Part shown: positions 43,021-54,065 of the stretch, piece after piece
Numbering within the stretch: position 1 is the first letter of the stretch
How the letters are laid out: the number at the start of each line of letters is the position of its first letter
Source of the DNA: Gallibacterium genomosp. 1
GTDB lineage: Bacteria > Pseudomonadota > Gammaproteobacteria > Enterobacterales > Pasteurellaceae
Assembly (NCBI RefSeq): GCF_000771875.1
Contig: NZ_JPXX01000008.1
Coordinates: forward strand, 51,429-115,428
Length of the DNA: 64,000 nucleotides
Direction of reading: 5' to 3'
Notes under the pieces: generated by a model
The model's database searches: none
What the model saw: only the letters and a program-made list of their open reading frames with translations
What the model was told of the DNA's origin: nothing
Translations under genes and position numbers: made by a program

Positions 43021-45927
43021 ATGCAACTCTCCTCAATGCAACAACAGCGTCTATTTGATCTGTTACAAAATTCAACCTTAAAAGATCATTATCAACTTCC
43101 AATTATCTTGGAAAATTTACCGGAAAATCTTCGCCAAATTGCAACCGCTATCTATTTTTCTGATTTTGTCGCAGAAATTTTACAGAAATACCCTGCTATT
43201 TTCGAACAATGGTTACTACAATTACCGCAGTTTACAGATTGTGGATCGTATCAACAGCATTTACTCGTACAACTGGAAAAAGTAGATGATGAAAACAATC
43301 TGTATCAAATTTTGCGTCGTTTTCGTCATTGCGAAATGGCTAAATTGAGTTTTTGTCAAAGTTTAAATCTTGCCAGTGTTGAGCAGATCTTTCATCAGCT
43401 TTCCGAATTAGCGGAAGCGATTATTGTGGTGACCAAAGATTGGCTTTATAAAAAGCTCTGTGTTGAATTAGGTACACCGACTAATGCTGAAGGAGAAGCT
43501 CAACCACTCATTATTTTGGGAATGGGGAAATTGGGTGGCAGAGAGTTAAATTTCTCTTCTGATATTGATCTGATTTTCACTTATCCGGATCACGGTGCAA
43601 CGGTAGGTTCCAGAAGAAGTATCGATAATGGACAATTTTTTATCCGTTTGGGGCAACGTTTTATTAAAGCGTTGGATCAAGCTACCATTGATGGCTTTGT
43701 TTATCGCGTTGATATGCGCCTGCGTCCTTTCGGCGAAGCCGGCGCATTAGCATTAAGTTTTGCCTCGATTGAGGATTATTATCAAGAACAAGGGCGTGAT
43801 TGGGAACGTTATGCGATGATTAAAGCGCGCATTATGGGTGAAGATGCCAATGATCCGAATCACCGTTATTTAAGCCAGTTGCTACGCCCATTTGTTTATC
43901 GGCGTTATATTGATTTTAGTGCCATTCAATCGCTGCGTGATATGAAGCAGAAAATCAATGCTGAAGTAAGACGACGGGGCTTAGTGGATAATATTAAACT
44001 TGGTGCTGGCGGTATTCGTGAAATTGAGTTTATCGTACAAGTATTCCAACTGATTCGTGGTGGTCGAGAAAAGGCATTACAACAAAGAGAGTTACTCCGA
44101 ATTTTACCGAAATTGGTTGAATTAAATTTACTACAGCCACTTGAAGCAACACATCTATCTCAGGCTTATCTTTTTTTGCGTCGAGTGGAAAATATTCTAC
44201 AAGCGATTAACGATCAACAGACACAATTATTACCAACCAATGAACAGGATAAACAGCGTTTAATTGATGCCTGTCGAGTTTTTACCTATTTTAACCAGCA
44301 GCATCAATTAGTTACTATTGAATACCCGATTTATGACTGGGACAGTTTTTATCAAGTGTTAAGTCAGCATCAACAAAATGTACGTCAGGTGTTCAGCTAC
44401 TTAATTGGTGAAGAGGATGAAAAAAGTGAGGAATATCAAAGTGATTGGCAAGATTTTCTAGGCATCAATTTTAATCATCAGGATGTGATGACACTATTGG
44501 ACAAATTAAATTTATCTCATCAGCAAGAAATTGCCGATCATATGTGGCAGTTCAAACAAGAAATGTTACGTAAATCAATTGGTGTGCGTGGTCGAGATGT
44601 GTTGGAACAATTACTTCCAATTTTATTTGATGAGATGTTGGCTATGAAAGATGCAGCAGTATTGCTTCCTCGTATTTTAGAAATTATTGCCAAAATTGCG
44701 ACCAGAACGACTTATCTTGAATTATTGTATGAGAATCCAAATTCACGCGTATTATTAATGAATTTATGTGGCGCATCACCTTTTGTTGCTCGACAAATTG
44801 CTGATTATCCATTGTTATTGGATGAGTTATTAAATCCTAATACGTTATTATCTCCACCTCCATTTAGTCAATACCAAGCAGAATTAGAACATTATTTGAT
44901 ACGAATTCCTCAAGAAGATGAAGAACAATTAATTGATGTTTTGCGTCAGTTTAAATTAGCAACGCAGTTACGAGTAGCTGCTGCTGATATTCTAGGTGCT
45001 TTGCCAGTGATGAAAGTAAGCGATCATTTAACTTATTTAGCGGAAGCGATTATTGCCAGTGTAGTTAATCTTGCTTGGCGTCAGGTTACACAACGTTTTG
45101 GCACACCTAACCACTTACAAAATAATGACAAAGGTTTTTTAGTGGTTGGTTACGGCAAATTGGGGGGTATCGAATTAGGCTATAAATCAGATTTGGACTT
45201 AGTTTTCCTCTATGATGCACCAGCAAATAGCGAAACAATCGGTGGTAAAAGAAATATTGATAGTGGACAGTTCTATTTACGTTTAGCACAAAAAATAAAT
45301 AGTATTTTCAGTATTCATACAAATTCAGGAATTTTATATGAAATAGATATGCGTTTACGACCTTCCGGTAGTTCAGGCTTATTGGTCAGTTCGATAAAGG
45401 CCTTTCACAATTATCAATTAAATGAAGCTTGGACGTGGGAAAAACAGGCTTTGGTGCGAGCAAGACCAGTTTTTGGTGAAACCACTATGAGACAACAATT
45501 TACACAGATTCGTCACGATGTGTTATCTACAGAAAAAGAGATAAATCAACTGAAGATTGATGTACGAGAAATGCGAGAAAAAATGTATCAACATTTATCA
45601 CACACGGAAGCGGGCTATTTTGATATTAAAAAAGATCGTGGTGGTATTACCGATATTGAGTTTATCGCACAGTTTTTAATGCTAGCAAACGCTCCAAAGA
45701 TACCAGAATTAACAACTTGGTCTGATAATGTACGTATTTTTGAGGATATGGTGAAATATCAAGTTATCACGCCGGAGATTGGTGAAAAATTAACCAAAAG
45801 TTATGTTGAATTGCGTAATCATATTCACCATCTAAACCTTGCCGGCAAGAATTCAGTGGTGGAGGCTGAACCGTTTTCTGCAATAAGAGTTTTTATCACT
45901 CAAGTATGGCGGCAGTTATTTTATTAA
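43021..45927 (+). CDS. glnE: Bifunctional glutamine synthetase adenylyltransferase/deadenylase
   Basis: GlnE adenylylates glutamine synthetase when nitrogen is plentiful and removes the AMP when it is scarce. The 968-residue protein has two nucleotidyltransferase domains. The N-terminal one carries [20 protein letters not shown] (near residue 168) and the C-terminal one [20 protein letters not shown] (near residue 708). [13 protein letters not shown] and [11 protein letters not shown] follow each. It is slightly longer than the E. coli enzyme and a single-gene unit. It converges with folK with only 14 bases between them. Confidence 0.97.
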   Translation: MQLSSMQQQRLFDLLQNSTLKDHYQLPIILENLPENLRQIATAIYFSDFVAEILQKYPAIFEQWLLQLPQFTDCGSYQQHLLVQLEKVDDENNLYQILRRFRHCEMAKLSFCQSLNLASVEQIFHQLSELAEAIIVVTKDWLYKKLCVELGTPTNAEGEAQPLIILGMGKLGGRELNFSSDIDLIFTYPDHGATVGSRRSIDNGQFFIRLGQRFIKALDQATIDGFVYRVDMRLRPFGEAGALALSFASIEDYYQEQGRDWERYAMIKARIMGEDANDPNHRYLSQLLRPFVYRRYIDFSAIQSLRDMKQKINAEVRRRGLVDNIKLGAGGIREIEFIVQVFQLIRGGREKALQQRELLRILPKLVELNLLQPLEATHLSQAYLFLRRVENILQAINDQQTQLLPTNEQDKQRLIDACRVFTYFNQQHQLVTIEYPIYDWDSFYQVLSQHQQNVRQVFSYLIGEEDEKSEEYQSDWQDFLGINFNHQDVMTLLDKLNLSHQQEIADHMWQFKQEMLRKSIGVRGRDVLEQLLPILFDEMLAMKDAAVLLPRILEIIAKIATRTTYLELLYENPNSRVLLMNLCGASPFVARQIADYPLLLDELLNPNTLLSPPPFSQYQAELEHYLIRIPQEDEEQLIDVLRQFKLATQLRVAAADILGALPVMKVSDHLTYLAEAIIASVVNLAWRQVTQRFGTPNHLQNNDKGFLVVGYGKLGGIELGYKSDLDLVFLYDAPANSETIGGKRNIDSGQFYLRLAQKINSIFSIHTNSGILYEIDMRLRPSGSSGLLVSSIKAFHNYQLNEAWTWEKQALVRARPVFGETTMRQQFTQIRHDVLSTEKEINQLKIDVREMREKMYQHLSHTEAGYFDIKKDRGGITDIEFIAQFLMLANAPKIPELTTWSDNVRIFEDMVKYQVITPEIGEKLTKSYVELRNHIHHLNLAGKNSVVEAEPFSAIRVFITQVWRQLFY

Positions 45928-45941
45928 TAGCAAGATTGTTT

Positions 45942-46427
45942 TCAATTTGATAGTTTCCACATTTGATGTGGCCTAAATTTTTTAACCGTTTCGGATAGAA
46001 GTTCCCCATCCGGAAAGACTAAATTGGGTGCAATATCAAATAAAGGAATAATCACGAACTCCCGATTTTTCATTTCACAATGAGGAACAATTAAGCGAGG
46101 ATGCAAAATAACTTTTTGATTAAACAGTAAAATATCGAGATCAAGTGTACGCTCTCCCCAACGACGTAATCTGACCCGACCTTGATCGTTTTCGATTGAT
46201 TGTAATAAATCCAGCAGTGCTAATGGTTCAAGTTCAGTTTCTATTTGTACAACTGCATTAATGTAATCAGGCTGATCTTGAGGCCCTAACGGCTTGCTAC
46301 CATAAAAAGGACTAAGTGATTTTATTTTCAGCTCCGGATGTTGATTTAAAGTCTGCACAGCACGTGTTAATTGTGCTAAAGGATCATCTAAATTACTACC
46401 TAATGCAATATAAACGTTATTTATCAA
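45942..46427 (-). CDS. folK: 2-amino-4-hydroxy-6-hydroxymethyldihydropteridine pyrophosphokinase
   Basis: HPPK transfers pyrophosphate from ATP to the pterin in folate synthesis. The 161-residue protein has YIALGSNLDDP, the signature RRWGERTLDLDILLF and VPHCEMKNREFV. Its start overlaps the pcnB stop by four bases (ATGA), as in E. coli pcnB-folK. Confidence 0.96.
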   Translation of the reverse strand: MINNVYIALGSNLDDPLAQLTRAVQTLNQHPELKIKSLSPFYGSKPLGPQDQPDYINAVVQIETELEPLALLDLLQSIENDQGRVRLRRWGERTLDLDILLFNQKVILHPRLIVPHCEMKNREFVIIPLFDIAPNLVFPDGELLSETVKKFRPHQMWKLSN

Positions 46428-47923
46428 CTAGTTATCCTCATTTTAGTGGTATTTATTTTCTTTTGGTTGTTTGCCGGATGATAACGTCGGCGAGATTTAC
46501 GTTTTCGTTTCTTTTCTTGATTTGGGTGTAACTCCTGCTGTACCTTGATTAATTCTTCACGTTGCGTACTATTACTTTGTTGATATTCATACCACCAAGC
46601 TGCCAATTCAATAGATTCGCCCTGTTCAATTTCGGCACGCATTGCTAATAGATCATAAGCAGCACGAAACTTAGGATGCTCCAATGTAACTTGTGGCTTC
46701 TTACCAGTACGTTTAGTGAAAAGTAACTGCAATGACCAAATATCACGGATGGTAGCAGTATGGCGACGTAAAATGGCAATACGTTGACAAATTAGCGTCA
46801 ATAAATCATTACTAGCAAGAGAATAGGCATCAAAGTTATTTAAACCACCTTCATTCTTCAATATTTCAATACGCTCACGTAACGGATACCAAAAAAAAGC
46901 GGCAAACAAAAATGCTGGATTAATACGTAAATGATCGGCAATACGCTCATCAGTGGAACGTAATGCGGTAATAATCATTTTTTCTGTAAATGAGTCATTA
47001 TTTGCGGTAAAAAATGGAATTAATGCCGGAAAAAGTTGATGAAATAATTGATATTTATAGAGTAATTGATATGTTTTCTCACCCTTCCCAGTTTGTAATA
47101 GTTTTAATGACTCATCAAATAAACGTGCCGCTGGAATGTTTTGCAATAAAGATGCCAATTGATAAATCGGTTTTTCACATTGTTTATCAAGAAACATATC
47201 CAGTTTTGCCATAAAACGGATAGCACGCAACATTCTGACTGGATCTTCCTGATAACGTTGAGTTGGATCACCAATCAACATCAATCGACCTGCGCGCAAA
47301 TCTTTAATACCATTGAAGAAATCATAGAGTTTATCTTTACGGGGATCGTAATAAAATGCATTGACAGTAAAATCACGACGAGCGGCATCATCTTCCAAAC
47401 TGCCGTAAACATTATCGCGTAGTAACATTCCTTCTGCACTCTGTTTAGCTAATTTATCATTATTAATTTCATCGTGAGCAGCGCGGAATGTTGCAACTTC
47501 AATGATTTCTCTACCGAATAAAATATGTGCCAACCTGAAACGGCGCCCAACTAAACGACATTGACGTTGAAATATTCTTTGAATCTGTTCTGGACGCGCA
47601 CTAGTTGCAACATCGAAATCTTTAGGCATTTTGTTCAATAAAATATCGCGTAAACAACCGCCTACCACATAAGCCTCAAAACCATTACTCTGCAATTTTT
47701 CAACAACCTGTAATGCTTGACGGCTAATAAGATGAGGATAAATACCATATTCAGAAGCTTTTAAGTATGGTAATGCTGCTCGTTTAGATTTGTTTTTCAC
47801 AGAGGAAAATTTCTGCTTAGTTTTTTTCTGACTAACAACAGGAGCAGATGTATGTTTTGTTGAGAAAGTGTTTTGCTGTTCTTCCGTTTTTTGCGGAAAC
47901 AGTTTTCGAATAAATTTAAAAAT
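46424..47923 (-). CDS. pcnB: Poly(A) polymerase I, probably initiated at an AUU codon
   Basis: PcnB adds 3' poly(A) tails that direct RNA decay. The nucleotidyltransferase head has VVGGCLRDILLNKMPKDFDVATSA, FRLAHILFGREIIEVATFRA and RRDFTVNAFYY. The C-terminus is basic (KKRKRKSRRRYH). The first ordinary start is a GTG at 47800 without a ribosome site. In the same frame, ATT at 47923 follows GAGGTGG (47934-47928) and gives MFKFIRKLFPQ, like the E. coli MFTRVANFCRK start. E. coli pcnB is known to start at AUU. The longer form has 499 residues. The gene itself is certain, and the start is likely. Confidence 0.9.
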   Translation of the reverse strand: MFKFIRKLFPQKTEEQQNTFSTKHTSAPVVSQKKTKQKFSSVKNKSKRAALPYLKASEYGIYPHLISRQALQVVEKLQSNGFEAYVVGGCLRDILLNKMPKDFDVATSARPEQIQRIFQRQCRLVGRRFRLAHILFGREIIEVATFRAAHDEINNDKLAKQSAEGMLLRDNVYGSLEDDAARRDFTVNAFYYDPRKDKLYDFFNGIKDLRAGRLMLIGDPTQRYQEDPVRMLRAIRFMAKLDMFLDKQCEKPIYQLASLLQNIPAARLFDESLKLLQTGKGEKTYQLLYKYQLFHQLFPALIPFFTANNDSFTEKMIITALRSTDERIADHLRINPAFLFAAFFWYPLRERIEILKNEGGLNNFDAYSLASNDLLTLICQRIAILRRHTATIRDIWSLQLLFTKRTGKKPQVTLEHPKFRAAYDLLAMRAEIEQGESIELAAWWYEYQQSNSTQREELIKVQQELHPNQEKKRKRKSRRRYHPANNQKKINTTKMRITS

Positions 47924-47989
47924 AAGACCACCTCAATCTACTTTTAAAAAATATGTAAAAAATGATATTTTTTATCTATTTTTAAAATA

Positions 47990-48020
47990 GAAAACTCTCC
48001 CTAAACTGGATTAGGGAGAG
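47990..48020 (-). terminator. dksA terminator
   Basis: On the minus strand CTCTCCCTAA pairs with TTAGGGAGAG (48020-48011 / 48004-47995), followed by TTTT. Just upstream a second hairpin (ATTACCGCTG/CAGCGGTAAT, 48032-48055) has no tail. This places a transcription break between dksA and pcnB. Confidence 0.75.
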
Positions 48021-48081
48021 AAATTTGGCTAATTACCGCTGTAAACAGCGGTAATTCAATCACTTGGGTATTTTGATGAAT

Positions 48082-48531
48082 TTACCCACCAATCTGTTTT
48101 TCGCGAATTTCTGCTAATGTTTTACAATCAATACAAAGATCAGCTGTCGGACGAGCCTCTAAACGCTTTATCCCAATTTCAACACCACAAGATTCACAGT
48201 AACCGAAATCTTCAGATTCAATCTTTTTGATAGTACGTTCAATTTTCTTTAATAATTTTCGTTCACGATCACGATTACGTAGTTCTAAACTGAACTCTTC
48301 TTCCTGTGTAGCACGATCGGATGGATCCGGAAAATTAGAAGCTTCATCACGCATAAGTGCGACAGTTCTATTTGCTTCTTCCATGATTTGATCATGCCAA
48401 GCAGTTAAAATCTTTTTAAAATGAAGAAGTTGCGCTTCATTCATATATTCTTCGCCGACTTTCTCTTGATAAGGTTGCACACCGGCAAGAGCTAAAACAC
48501 TTAGTGATGATTTTGGCGTAGTTGCCGTCAT
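48082..48531 (-). CDS. dksA: RNA polymerase-binding transcription factor DksA
   Basis: DksA works with ppGpp in the secondary channel of RNA polymerase during the stringent response. From the ATG at 48531 it has 149 residues. The coiled coil carries the acidic tip FPDPSDRA, and the zinc finger is CESC-N17-CIDC. GGAGAG is about nine bases upstream. A longer frame from 48555 runs through that ribosome site and is rejected. The gluQ gene that follows dksA in E. coli is not present here. Confidence 0.96.
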   Translation of the reverse strand: MTATTPKSSLSVLALAGVQPYQEKVGEEYMNEAQLLHFKKILTAWHDQIMEEANRTVALMRDEASNFPDPSDRATQEEEFSLELRNRDRERKLLKKIERTIKKIESEDFGYCESCGVEIGIKRLEARPTADLCIDCKTLAEIREKQIGG

Positions 48532-48772
48532 ATTTAAATCTCTCCTAGACACCAAAAAATAAATAACGACTAATAAAACACTCCATATGAAATACTTTTA
48601 TCAAAAATAGAGCCTTTTTTATACAATTTTCCGTCGATTTTCATACACTTTGGAGTGAGCTATTCCAAAGGACGGTTATAAATATCAGAACTTATACTTT
48701 TTAGCAAACAGAATTTTTTAAAATGATGATTATTTAAACGAAGAAATACAGAAAAACAGATATTTTTTGTAA

Positions 48773-48794
48773 ATTTTCGATGAAGCTCACATTT
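48773..48794 (+). promoter_or_regulatory. Candidate CRP-S competence site upstream of rec2
   Basis: ATTTTCGATGAAGCTCACATTT is a 22-base CRP-like site with a perfect right half (TCACATTT). The left half has C then GA (TTTCGA), the change that marks Sxy-dependent CRP-S sites. A TATTAT (48828-48833) lies downstream at a fitting distance. The whole 48532-48860 gap also holds a short inverted repeat CTTTGGA/TCCAAAG (48648-48670) and a possible dksA -10 (TATAAA, minus, 48623-48618). Confidence 0.5.
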
Positions 48795-48860
48795 TTACTG
48801 CTTATCTTTTGCACATTAATACAGATCTATTATTTTACTCCAGAATAAAAAGGAGGATAT

Positions 48861-51245
48861 GTGGAGCGAATTGCCATTGCTTGTATTGTCAGTTGTTTGG
48901 TGATGATGTATTTGCCGTTTGAATGGATTTTTTTAACTAAATTTTGGGGTATTTTTTTCGCTATTACTTCGTCACTGACCGTATTGTTAATAAGAAAGAA
49001 AAGTCCGTGGAGTAATGTGATTATTGCAATAATATTTTCGTGTTGTTGGTGTTTATTTTTGATGCAACAACTCATCACGCAAGCACAGTATTTGCAGACA
49101 CTACCGAAAAAACAGCGTGCGGAAATTTTGATTGAAAAGGTTTTGCACCAACGCGATTATCAAACGGCAATTGCATCATTGAAATTTTCACATAAAGATG
49201 AAAAGTATCGTTTTTATTTAAGTTGGCAAACACCCCAACAGATAGCTGCCGGACAGTCTTGGCAAGGAGAGGTGACATTAAAACCTTTAGCATCAAGAGT
49301 AAATTTTGGTGGTTTTCAGCGTCAAAAATGGCTGTATGCAAATCATATCGTTGGTTATGCCGTTATTAAAAAAGCAGTTTTTATTGCTGATAATCCTGAT
49401 TTACGCGAACGATTATTACGACATAATCTTAATTTATGGCAACAGCAACCACAATCGGAATTATTTCTTGCATTGGGGTTTGGTGATAAACGTTTTTTAA
49501 GCAAGGAAATGCTACAACTGTTTCAACAGACTGGAACAGCGCATTTAATTGCGATTTCAGGATTGCATATCGGTTTGGTAATGTTATTGGGGGTTGCTTT
49601 AGCTCGTTGTGTGCAATATTTATTGCCTACTCATCGTATTACACCGTTTTTCCCATTACTATTCGGTGGAATATGCGCTTTGTTATACAGTTATTTAGCC
49701 GATTTTTCAATCCCAACTGTCAGAGCAATTATTGCATTGATTTTTCTATTGTGGCTAAGATTTTTTCGAGGTCATTTAAATTGGTGGCAATGTTATGTAC
49801 GTTGTATCACTATCTTTGTGTTATTAGATCCATTTATTCTATTAAGTGATAGTTTTTGGCTATCTGCATTAGCAGTTTTATGTCTATTGATTTGGAATCA
49901 TCTATTTCCCCTATCAATTTGGTCAATTCGGGGGAAAAAGCCACACCAATTCGGTAAAATAGTTTATTACATTTTTACTCTTATTCATCTGCAAATCGGG
50001 CTTTCCCTACTATTTACACCGATTACAATTTTCTTTTTTTCAGGTTTTAATTTCTTTAATCTATGGATTAATTTGTGGATTGTGCCGATTTTCAGCTTTG
50101 TACTCATCCCATTAATTCTATTTTCCATTTTAACATTCAATTACTTCCACAGTTGGTCACTATGCCAATTCATTGCACAACAGTGTGTTGATAGTTTAAA
50201 GATATTTAAAATAGGTTGGCATCCTGTTTCAGAGGTAGAAAATCTCTGGATTAGCTTGGTTTTTCTAGGCTTGTGTTTGATTTTGGGTATATGCTGCACT
50301 CGTTATTATAAATATCAACAAACTAAAGATAATGATCATAATTGGTTATCAACACCAACATTATTACGTTTAGAGTTATCTTCTTTAGTTGTTAGTACCG
50401 ATTTTCAAACTATTTTAAAAATAATAGGAATAATTGGGGCAATCGTATTATGGCAATTGGGCATCTATTATTATCAACAATATCGCACGTTATGGACGCT
50501 AGAAATGTTGGATGTCGGGCAAGGAATGTCTATTCTGATACAACAAAATGGTAAGGGAGTTTTGTATGATACCGCTGCTTCGTGGCGTGGTGGTAGTATG
50601 GCTGAATTAGAAATTATTCCTTATTTACAAAGGCGAGGCATTGTATTGGAAACGATTATTCTAAGTCACGATGATAATGATCATAGTGGCGGTGCTGAAA
50701 CGCTACTTAACTATTATCCGAACGCAACATTAATCACATCTTCTAAAAAAACATATGCCGAGAGAATCCCTTTACCGTGTTATAAAGGGATTCAATGGTA
50801 TTGGCAAAATTTAAATTGGCAAGTAATTGCACCGTATAAAATAGAGAAAATAGCTAAAAATCGCCAATCTTGCGTTATATTACTTAATGACGGGAAACAT
50901 AATGTGCTGTTAACCGGTGATCTGGATAACACTGAGGAATTACGGTATTTAGCGGATTTCCCGATGATTGATATTTTGCAGGTTGCTCATCACGGTAGCC
51001 GTACTTCTACCAGTACTGCATTTTTGCAAAAAACACAACCTAAAATAGCATTAATTTCCGCTGGCATAGGCAATCAATGGCATTTTCCACATCAGGAGAT
51101 TATTTCACGATTACAGCAATTTCAGGTAGATACGCTAGTAACAGCAACAGTAGGACAAATTCTATTACGTTTTACCAAACACGGAGAAATTGAAGTTGAA
51201 ACAGCGAGAACCTTCTTACAACCTTGGTTTAAGCAGTTACTTTAA
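48861..51245 (+). CDS. rec2: DNA internalization competence protein ComEC/Rec2
   Basis: Rec2 is the inner-membrane channel for single-stranded DNA in natural transformation. The 794-residue protein has an N-terminal OB-like domain and the ComEC membrane domain (TGTAHLIAISGLHIGLVMLLGVALAR; about ten helices). A C-terminal metallo-beta-lactamase-like domain carries LSHDDNDHSGGAETLL and VAHHGSRTSTSTAFL. The start is GTG with AGGAGG just before it. An ATG two bases earlier is out of frame. It precedes msbA, as in H. influenzae. Confidence 0.96.
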   Translation: MERIAIACIVSCLVMMYLPFEWIFLTKFWGIFFAITSSLTVLLIRKKSPWSNVIIAIIFSCCWCLFLMQQLITQAQYLQTLPKKQRAEILIEKVLHQRDYQTAIASLKFSHKDEKYRFYLSWQTPQQIAAGQSWQGEVTLKPLASRVNFGGFQRQKWLYANHIVGYAVIKKAVFIADNPDLRERLLRHNLNLWQQQPQSELFLALGFGDKRFLSKEMLQLFQQTGTAHLIAISGLHIGLVMLLGVALARCVQYLLPTHRITPFFPLLFGGICALLYSYLADFSIPTVRAIIALIFLLWLRFFRGHLNWWQCYVRCITIFVLLDPFILLSDSFWLSALAVLCLLIWNHLFPLSIWSIRGKKPHQFGKIVYYIFTLIHLQIGLSLLFTPITIFFFSGFNFFNLWINLWIVPIFSFVLIPLILFSILTFNYFHSWSLCQFIAQQCVDSLKIFKIGWHPVSEVENLWISLVFLGLCLILGICCTRYYKYQQTKDNDHNWLSTPTLLRLELSSLVVSTDFQTILKIIGIIGAIVLWQLGIYYYQQYRTLWTLEMLDVGQGMSILIQQNGKGVLYDTAASWRGGSMAELEIIPYLQRRGIVLETIILSHDDNDHSGGAETLLNYYPNATLITSSKKTYAERIPLPCYKGIQWYWQNLNWQVIAPYKIEKIAKNRQSCVILLNDGKHNVLLTGDLDNTEELRYLADFPMIDILQVAHHGSRTSTSTAFLQKTQPKIALISAGIGNQWHFPHQEIISRLQQFQVDTLVTATVGQILLRFTKHGEIEVETARTFLQPWFKQLL

Positions 51246-51253
51246 GGGCTGAT

Positions 51254-51281
51254 TTGATAAATAACAGAATAAAGGTAGAAT
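51254..51281 (+). promoter_or_regulatory. msbA promoter
   Basis: TTGATA (51254-51259), 16 bases, TAGAAT (51276-51281). AATAGCGTT (51279-51287) and AACGCTATT (51307-51315) form an inverted repeat between the promoter and the msbA ATG, partly in the leader. Confidence 0.55.
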
Positions 51282-51317
51282 AGCGTTTTAAATTTATTTA
51301 CGGTACAACGCTATTTT

Positions 51318-53066
51318 ATGAATGATAAAGATTTTTCAACAAAAGCGACATTTAAACGTTTATGGCCAATGATTTGGCAATATCGATTAGGTATTTTAAT
51401 TGCAATTATTGCCTTGGTTTTTAACGCATTAACCGAAGCTGGATTAATCTATTTATTGAAGCCATTACTGGATAAGGGATTCGGTGAGGCAGATCTGTCA
51501 TTCCTAAAATGGTTGCCAATCATCGTTATCCTGCTTATTTTTTTACGAGGGATTACCAGTTTTGTTTCCGATTATTGTCTTTCGTGGGTGTCGGGTAATG
51601 TAGTAATGGTAATGCGCAGAATGTTATTTAAACATTTAATGTATATGCCGGTCAGTTTTTTTGACCATCAAGCGGCAGGGAAACTGCTTTCACGCATCAC
51701 TTATGATTCCGAACAGGTCGCGAACTCCTCTTCCAATGCCTTGATTACTATCGTGAAAGAGAGTGCTACCGTGGTTTCATTGCTGGGGTTAATGCTTTAT
51801 ACCAGTTGGCAGTTGTCGTTGGTGCTTTTCGTGGTCGGGCCTATTATTGCAGTATTAATCAGTGTGGTATCCAAGCATTTTCGCCGTTTAAGTAAAAATA
51901 TGCAGAATTCAATGGGCGAATTGACAGCAAGTGCAGAACAGATGCTGAAAGGGCATCGTGTCGTGCTTTCTTTTGGTGGTCAACAAGTTGAAGAACAACG
52001 TTTTGATTTAGTCAGTGATGATATGCGTCGTAAAAGCCTGAAAATGATGGCAATGAGTGCCATTTCAGATCCTATTGTGCAAATTATTGCCTCTTTTGCA
52101 TTGGCGGTAGTGCTATATTTGGCAACAATACCAACAATGATGGGAGGACAACTTACCGCTGGTGATTTTACGCTTGTTTTTTCATCAATGTTTGCTTTAT
52201 TAAGACCTTTAAAATCTTTAACCAATGTGAATGCACAATTCCAACGTGGAATGGCAGCTTGCCAGACTTTATTCTCTATTTTGGATTTGGAAACAGAACA
52301 AGATAATGGCAAATTTGTAAGTGAAAAAGTTAGTGGTGATATTGCTTTTAAAGATGTCAGTTTTTACTATCAAGGCAAGGATGAACCGGCACTTTCTCAT
52401 ATTTCGCTTAATATTCCTGCTGGAAAAACAGTGGCATTAGTAGGGCGTTCAGGTTCAGGTAAATCAACAATAGCCAATCTCATTACACGCTTTTACGATG
52501 TCCAACAAGGTGAAATTACACTTGATGGGCGTAATATTAAAGATTATACCTTAGCGAATTTGCGTCAGCACTGTGCCATTGTTTCGCAACAGGTTCATCT
52601 TTTTAATGATACTATCGCAAATAATATTGCTTATGCGGCAACAGAAAAATATAGTAGAGAACAAATTATTGCGGCAGCAAAAGCAGCTCACGCAATGGAA
52701 TTTATTGAAAAAATGGAACACGGTTTGGATACTATGATTGGAGAAAACGGTGTTTCACTTTCGGGCGGACAACGCCAACGTTTAGCAATTGCAAGAGCAT
52801 TATTAAGAAATGCTGCAGTGTTAATTTTAGATGAGGCTACCTCTGCCTTAGATACGGAGTCTGAACGTGCGATCCAAAATGCATTGGATGGTTTGCATCA
52901 ACATAAAACATTGTTGGTAATAGCACACCGTTTATCAACGATTGAACGAGCAGATGAAATTATTGTCATTGATCAAGGAGAGATTGTTGAAAGAGGAACG
53001 CATCAACAGTTGCTGCAATATGGGCAAATCTATGCTCAATTGCACAAAATGCAATTTGAAGGTTAA
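51318..53066 (+). CDS. msbA: Lipid A export ATP-binding/permease protein
   Basis: MsbA flips lipid A-core across the inner membrane. The 582-residue half-transporter has six membrane helices in the N-terminal half. The ABC domain has Walker A ([14 protein letters not shown], near residue 376), the signature [17 protein letters not shown] and [16 protein letters not shown]. It leads the msbA-lpxK-ycaR-kdsB cluster. lpxK starts 21 bases later. Confidence 0.97.
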   Translation: MNDKDFSTKATFKRLWPMIWQYRLGILIAIIALVFNALTEAGLIYLLKPLLDKGFGEADLSFLKWLPIIVILLIFLRGITSFVSDYCLSWVSGNVVMVMRRMLFKHLMYMPVSFFDHQAAGKLLSRITYDSEQVANSSSNALITIVKESATVVSLLGLMLYTSWQLSLVLFVVGPIIAVLISVVSKHFRRLSKNMQNSMGELTASAEQMLKGHRVVLSFGGQQVEEQRFDLVSDDMRRKSLKMMAMSAISDPIVQIIASFALAVVLYLATIPTMMGGQLTAGDFTLVFSSMFALLRPLKSLTNVNAQFQRGMAACQTLFSILDLETEQDNGKFVSEKVSGDIAFKDVSFYYQGKDEPALSHISLNIPAGKTVALVGRSGSGKSTIANLITRFYDVQQGEITLDGRNIKDYTLANLRQHCAIVSQQVHLFNDTIANNIAYAATEKYSREQIIAAAKAAHAMEFIEKMEHGLDTMIGENGVSLSGGQRQRLAIARALLRNAAVLILDEATSALDTESERAIQNALDGLHQHKTLLVIAHRLSTIERADEIIVIDQGEIVERGTHQQLLQYGQIYAQLHKMQFEG

Positions 53067-53087
53067 GAGGTTTATAAAAGAAACAGT

Positions 53088-54065
53088 ATGAAATTCTGGT
53101 ATCAACAATCGTGGTTGCAATGGTTATTATTACCTTTCTCTTGGGTATTCCAATTGGCGACATATTTACGACGGAAAGCCTATCAAAAAGGTATTTTTAG
53201 CTCTTGGAAAGCACCTTGCACGGTTGTAGTGGTTGGTAATTTATCGGTAGGCGGAAATGGGAAAACCCCATTGGTGATTACATTAGTGGAACAATTACAA
53301 CGACAGGGAATCCGTGTTGGTGTGATTTCACGCGGATATGGCGGTGAGAGCGATGAATATCCGTTTTTGGTTTGTGCCTCTTCCGATGCTAAAAAAGTGG
53401 GGGATGAACCGGTATTAATCGCTCAACGGACATCAGTACCAATTGCAATTTCTCCTGATCGGCGACAAAGTATTGAGTTACTACACAAAGCATACCACCC
53501 ACAAGTCATTATTAGTGATGATGGTTTGCAGCATTATAAATTACAGCGTGACCTTGAATTGGTGGTGGTGGATGGTGAGCGTCGCTTTGGTAATGGCTTA
53601 TTGTTGCCGGCTGGACCGTTAAGAGAATTACCTCAGCAACGATTAAAAACAGTTGATGCGGTTATTTGTAACGGCGGCATAGCACAAAATAATGAAATTC
53701 TGATGATATTACGTAGTACCGAAGCTATAAATTTGGTCACAAACGAGAGAATAGCATTAACACAATTTTCTCAGGTGAACGCTATTGCTGGAATCGGTTA
53801 CCCACCACGTTTTTTCACAAGTCTTGAACATCAAGGAATAGAGATATTATCAAGTATTTCCTTCCCGGATCACCACTCTTTTAAGCCATTGGATTTTTCC
53901 ACTTTTGATCAAGATGATATTCCTTTGTTGATGACAGAAAAAGATGCAGTAAAATGCCGACAATTTGCAAAAAAGCATTGGTGGTATGTGGAAGTTACGG
54001 CGGAAATTAAGAAAGAGCAATTAGAAAATTTAATTGCAAAGATTATTGCTAAGGTAAATAAATGA
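53088..54065 (+). CDS. lpxK: Tetraacyldisaccharide 4'-kinase
   Basis: LpxK phosphorylates the 4' position of the lipid A disaccharide at the inner membrane. The 325-residue protein has one N-terminal hydrophobic segment, the P-loop VGNLSVGGNGKTPLVI and the Asp-rich ISDDGLQHYKLQRDLELVVVDG. LLPAGPLREL is also conserved. GAGG lies upstream. Its end overlaps ycaR by four bases. Confidence 0.97.
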   Translation: MKFWYQQSWLQWLLLPFSWVFQLATYLRRKAYQKGIFSSWKAPCTVVVVGNLSVGGNGKTPLVITLVEQLQRQGIRVGVISRGYGGESDEYPFLVCASSDAKKVGDEPVLIAQRTSVPIAISPDRRQSIELLHKAYHPQVIISDDGLQHYKLQRDLELVVVDGERRFGNGLLLPAGPLRELPQQRLKTVDAVICNGGIAQNNEILMILRSTEAINLVTNERIALTQFSQVNAIAGIGYPPRFFTSLEHQGIEILSSISFPDHHSFKPLDFSTFDQDDIPLLMTEKDAVKCRQFAKKHWWYVEVTAEIKKEQLENLIAKIIAKVNK

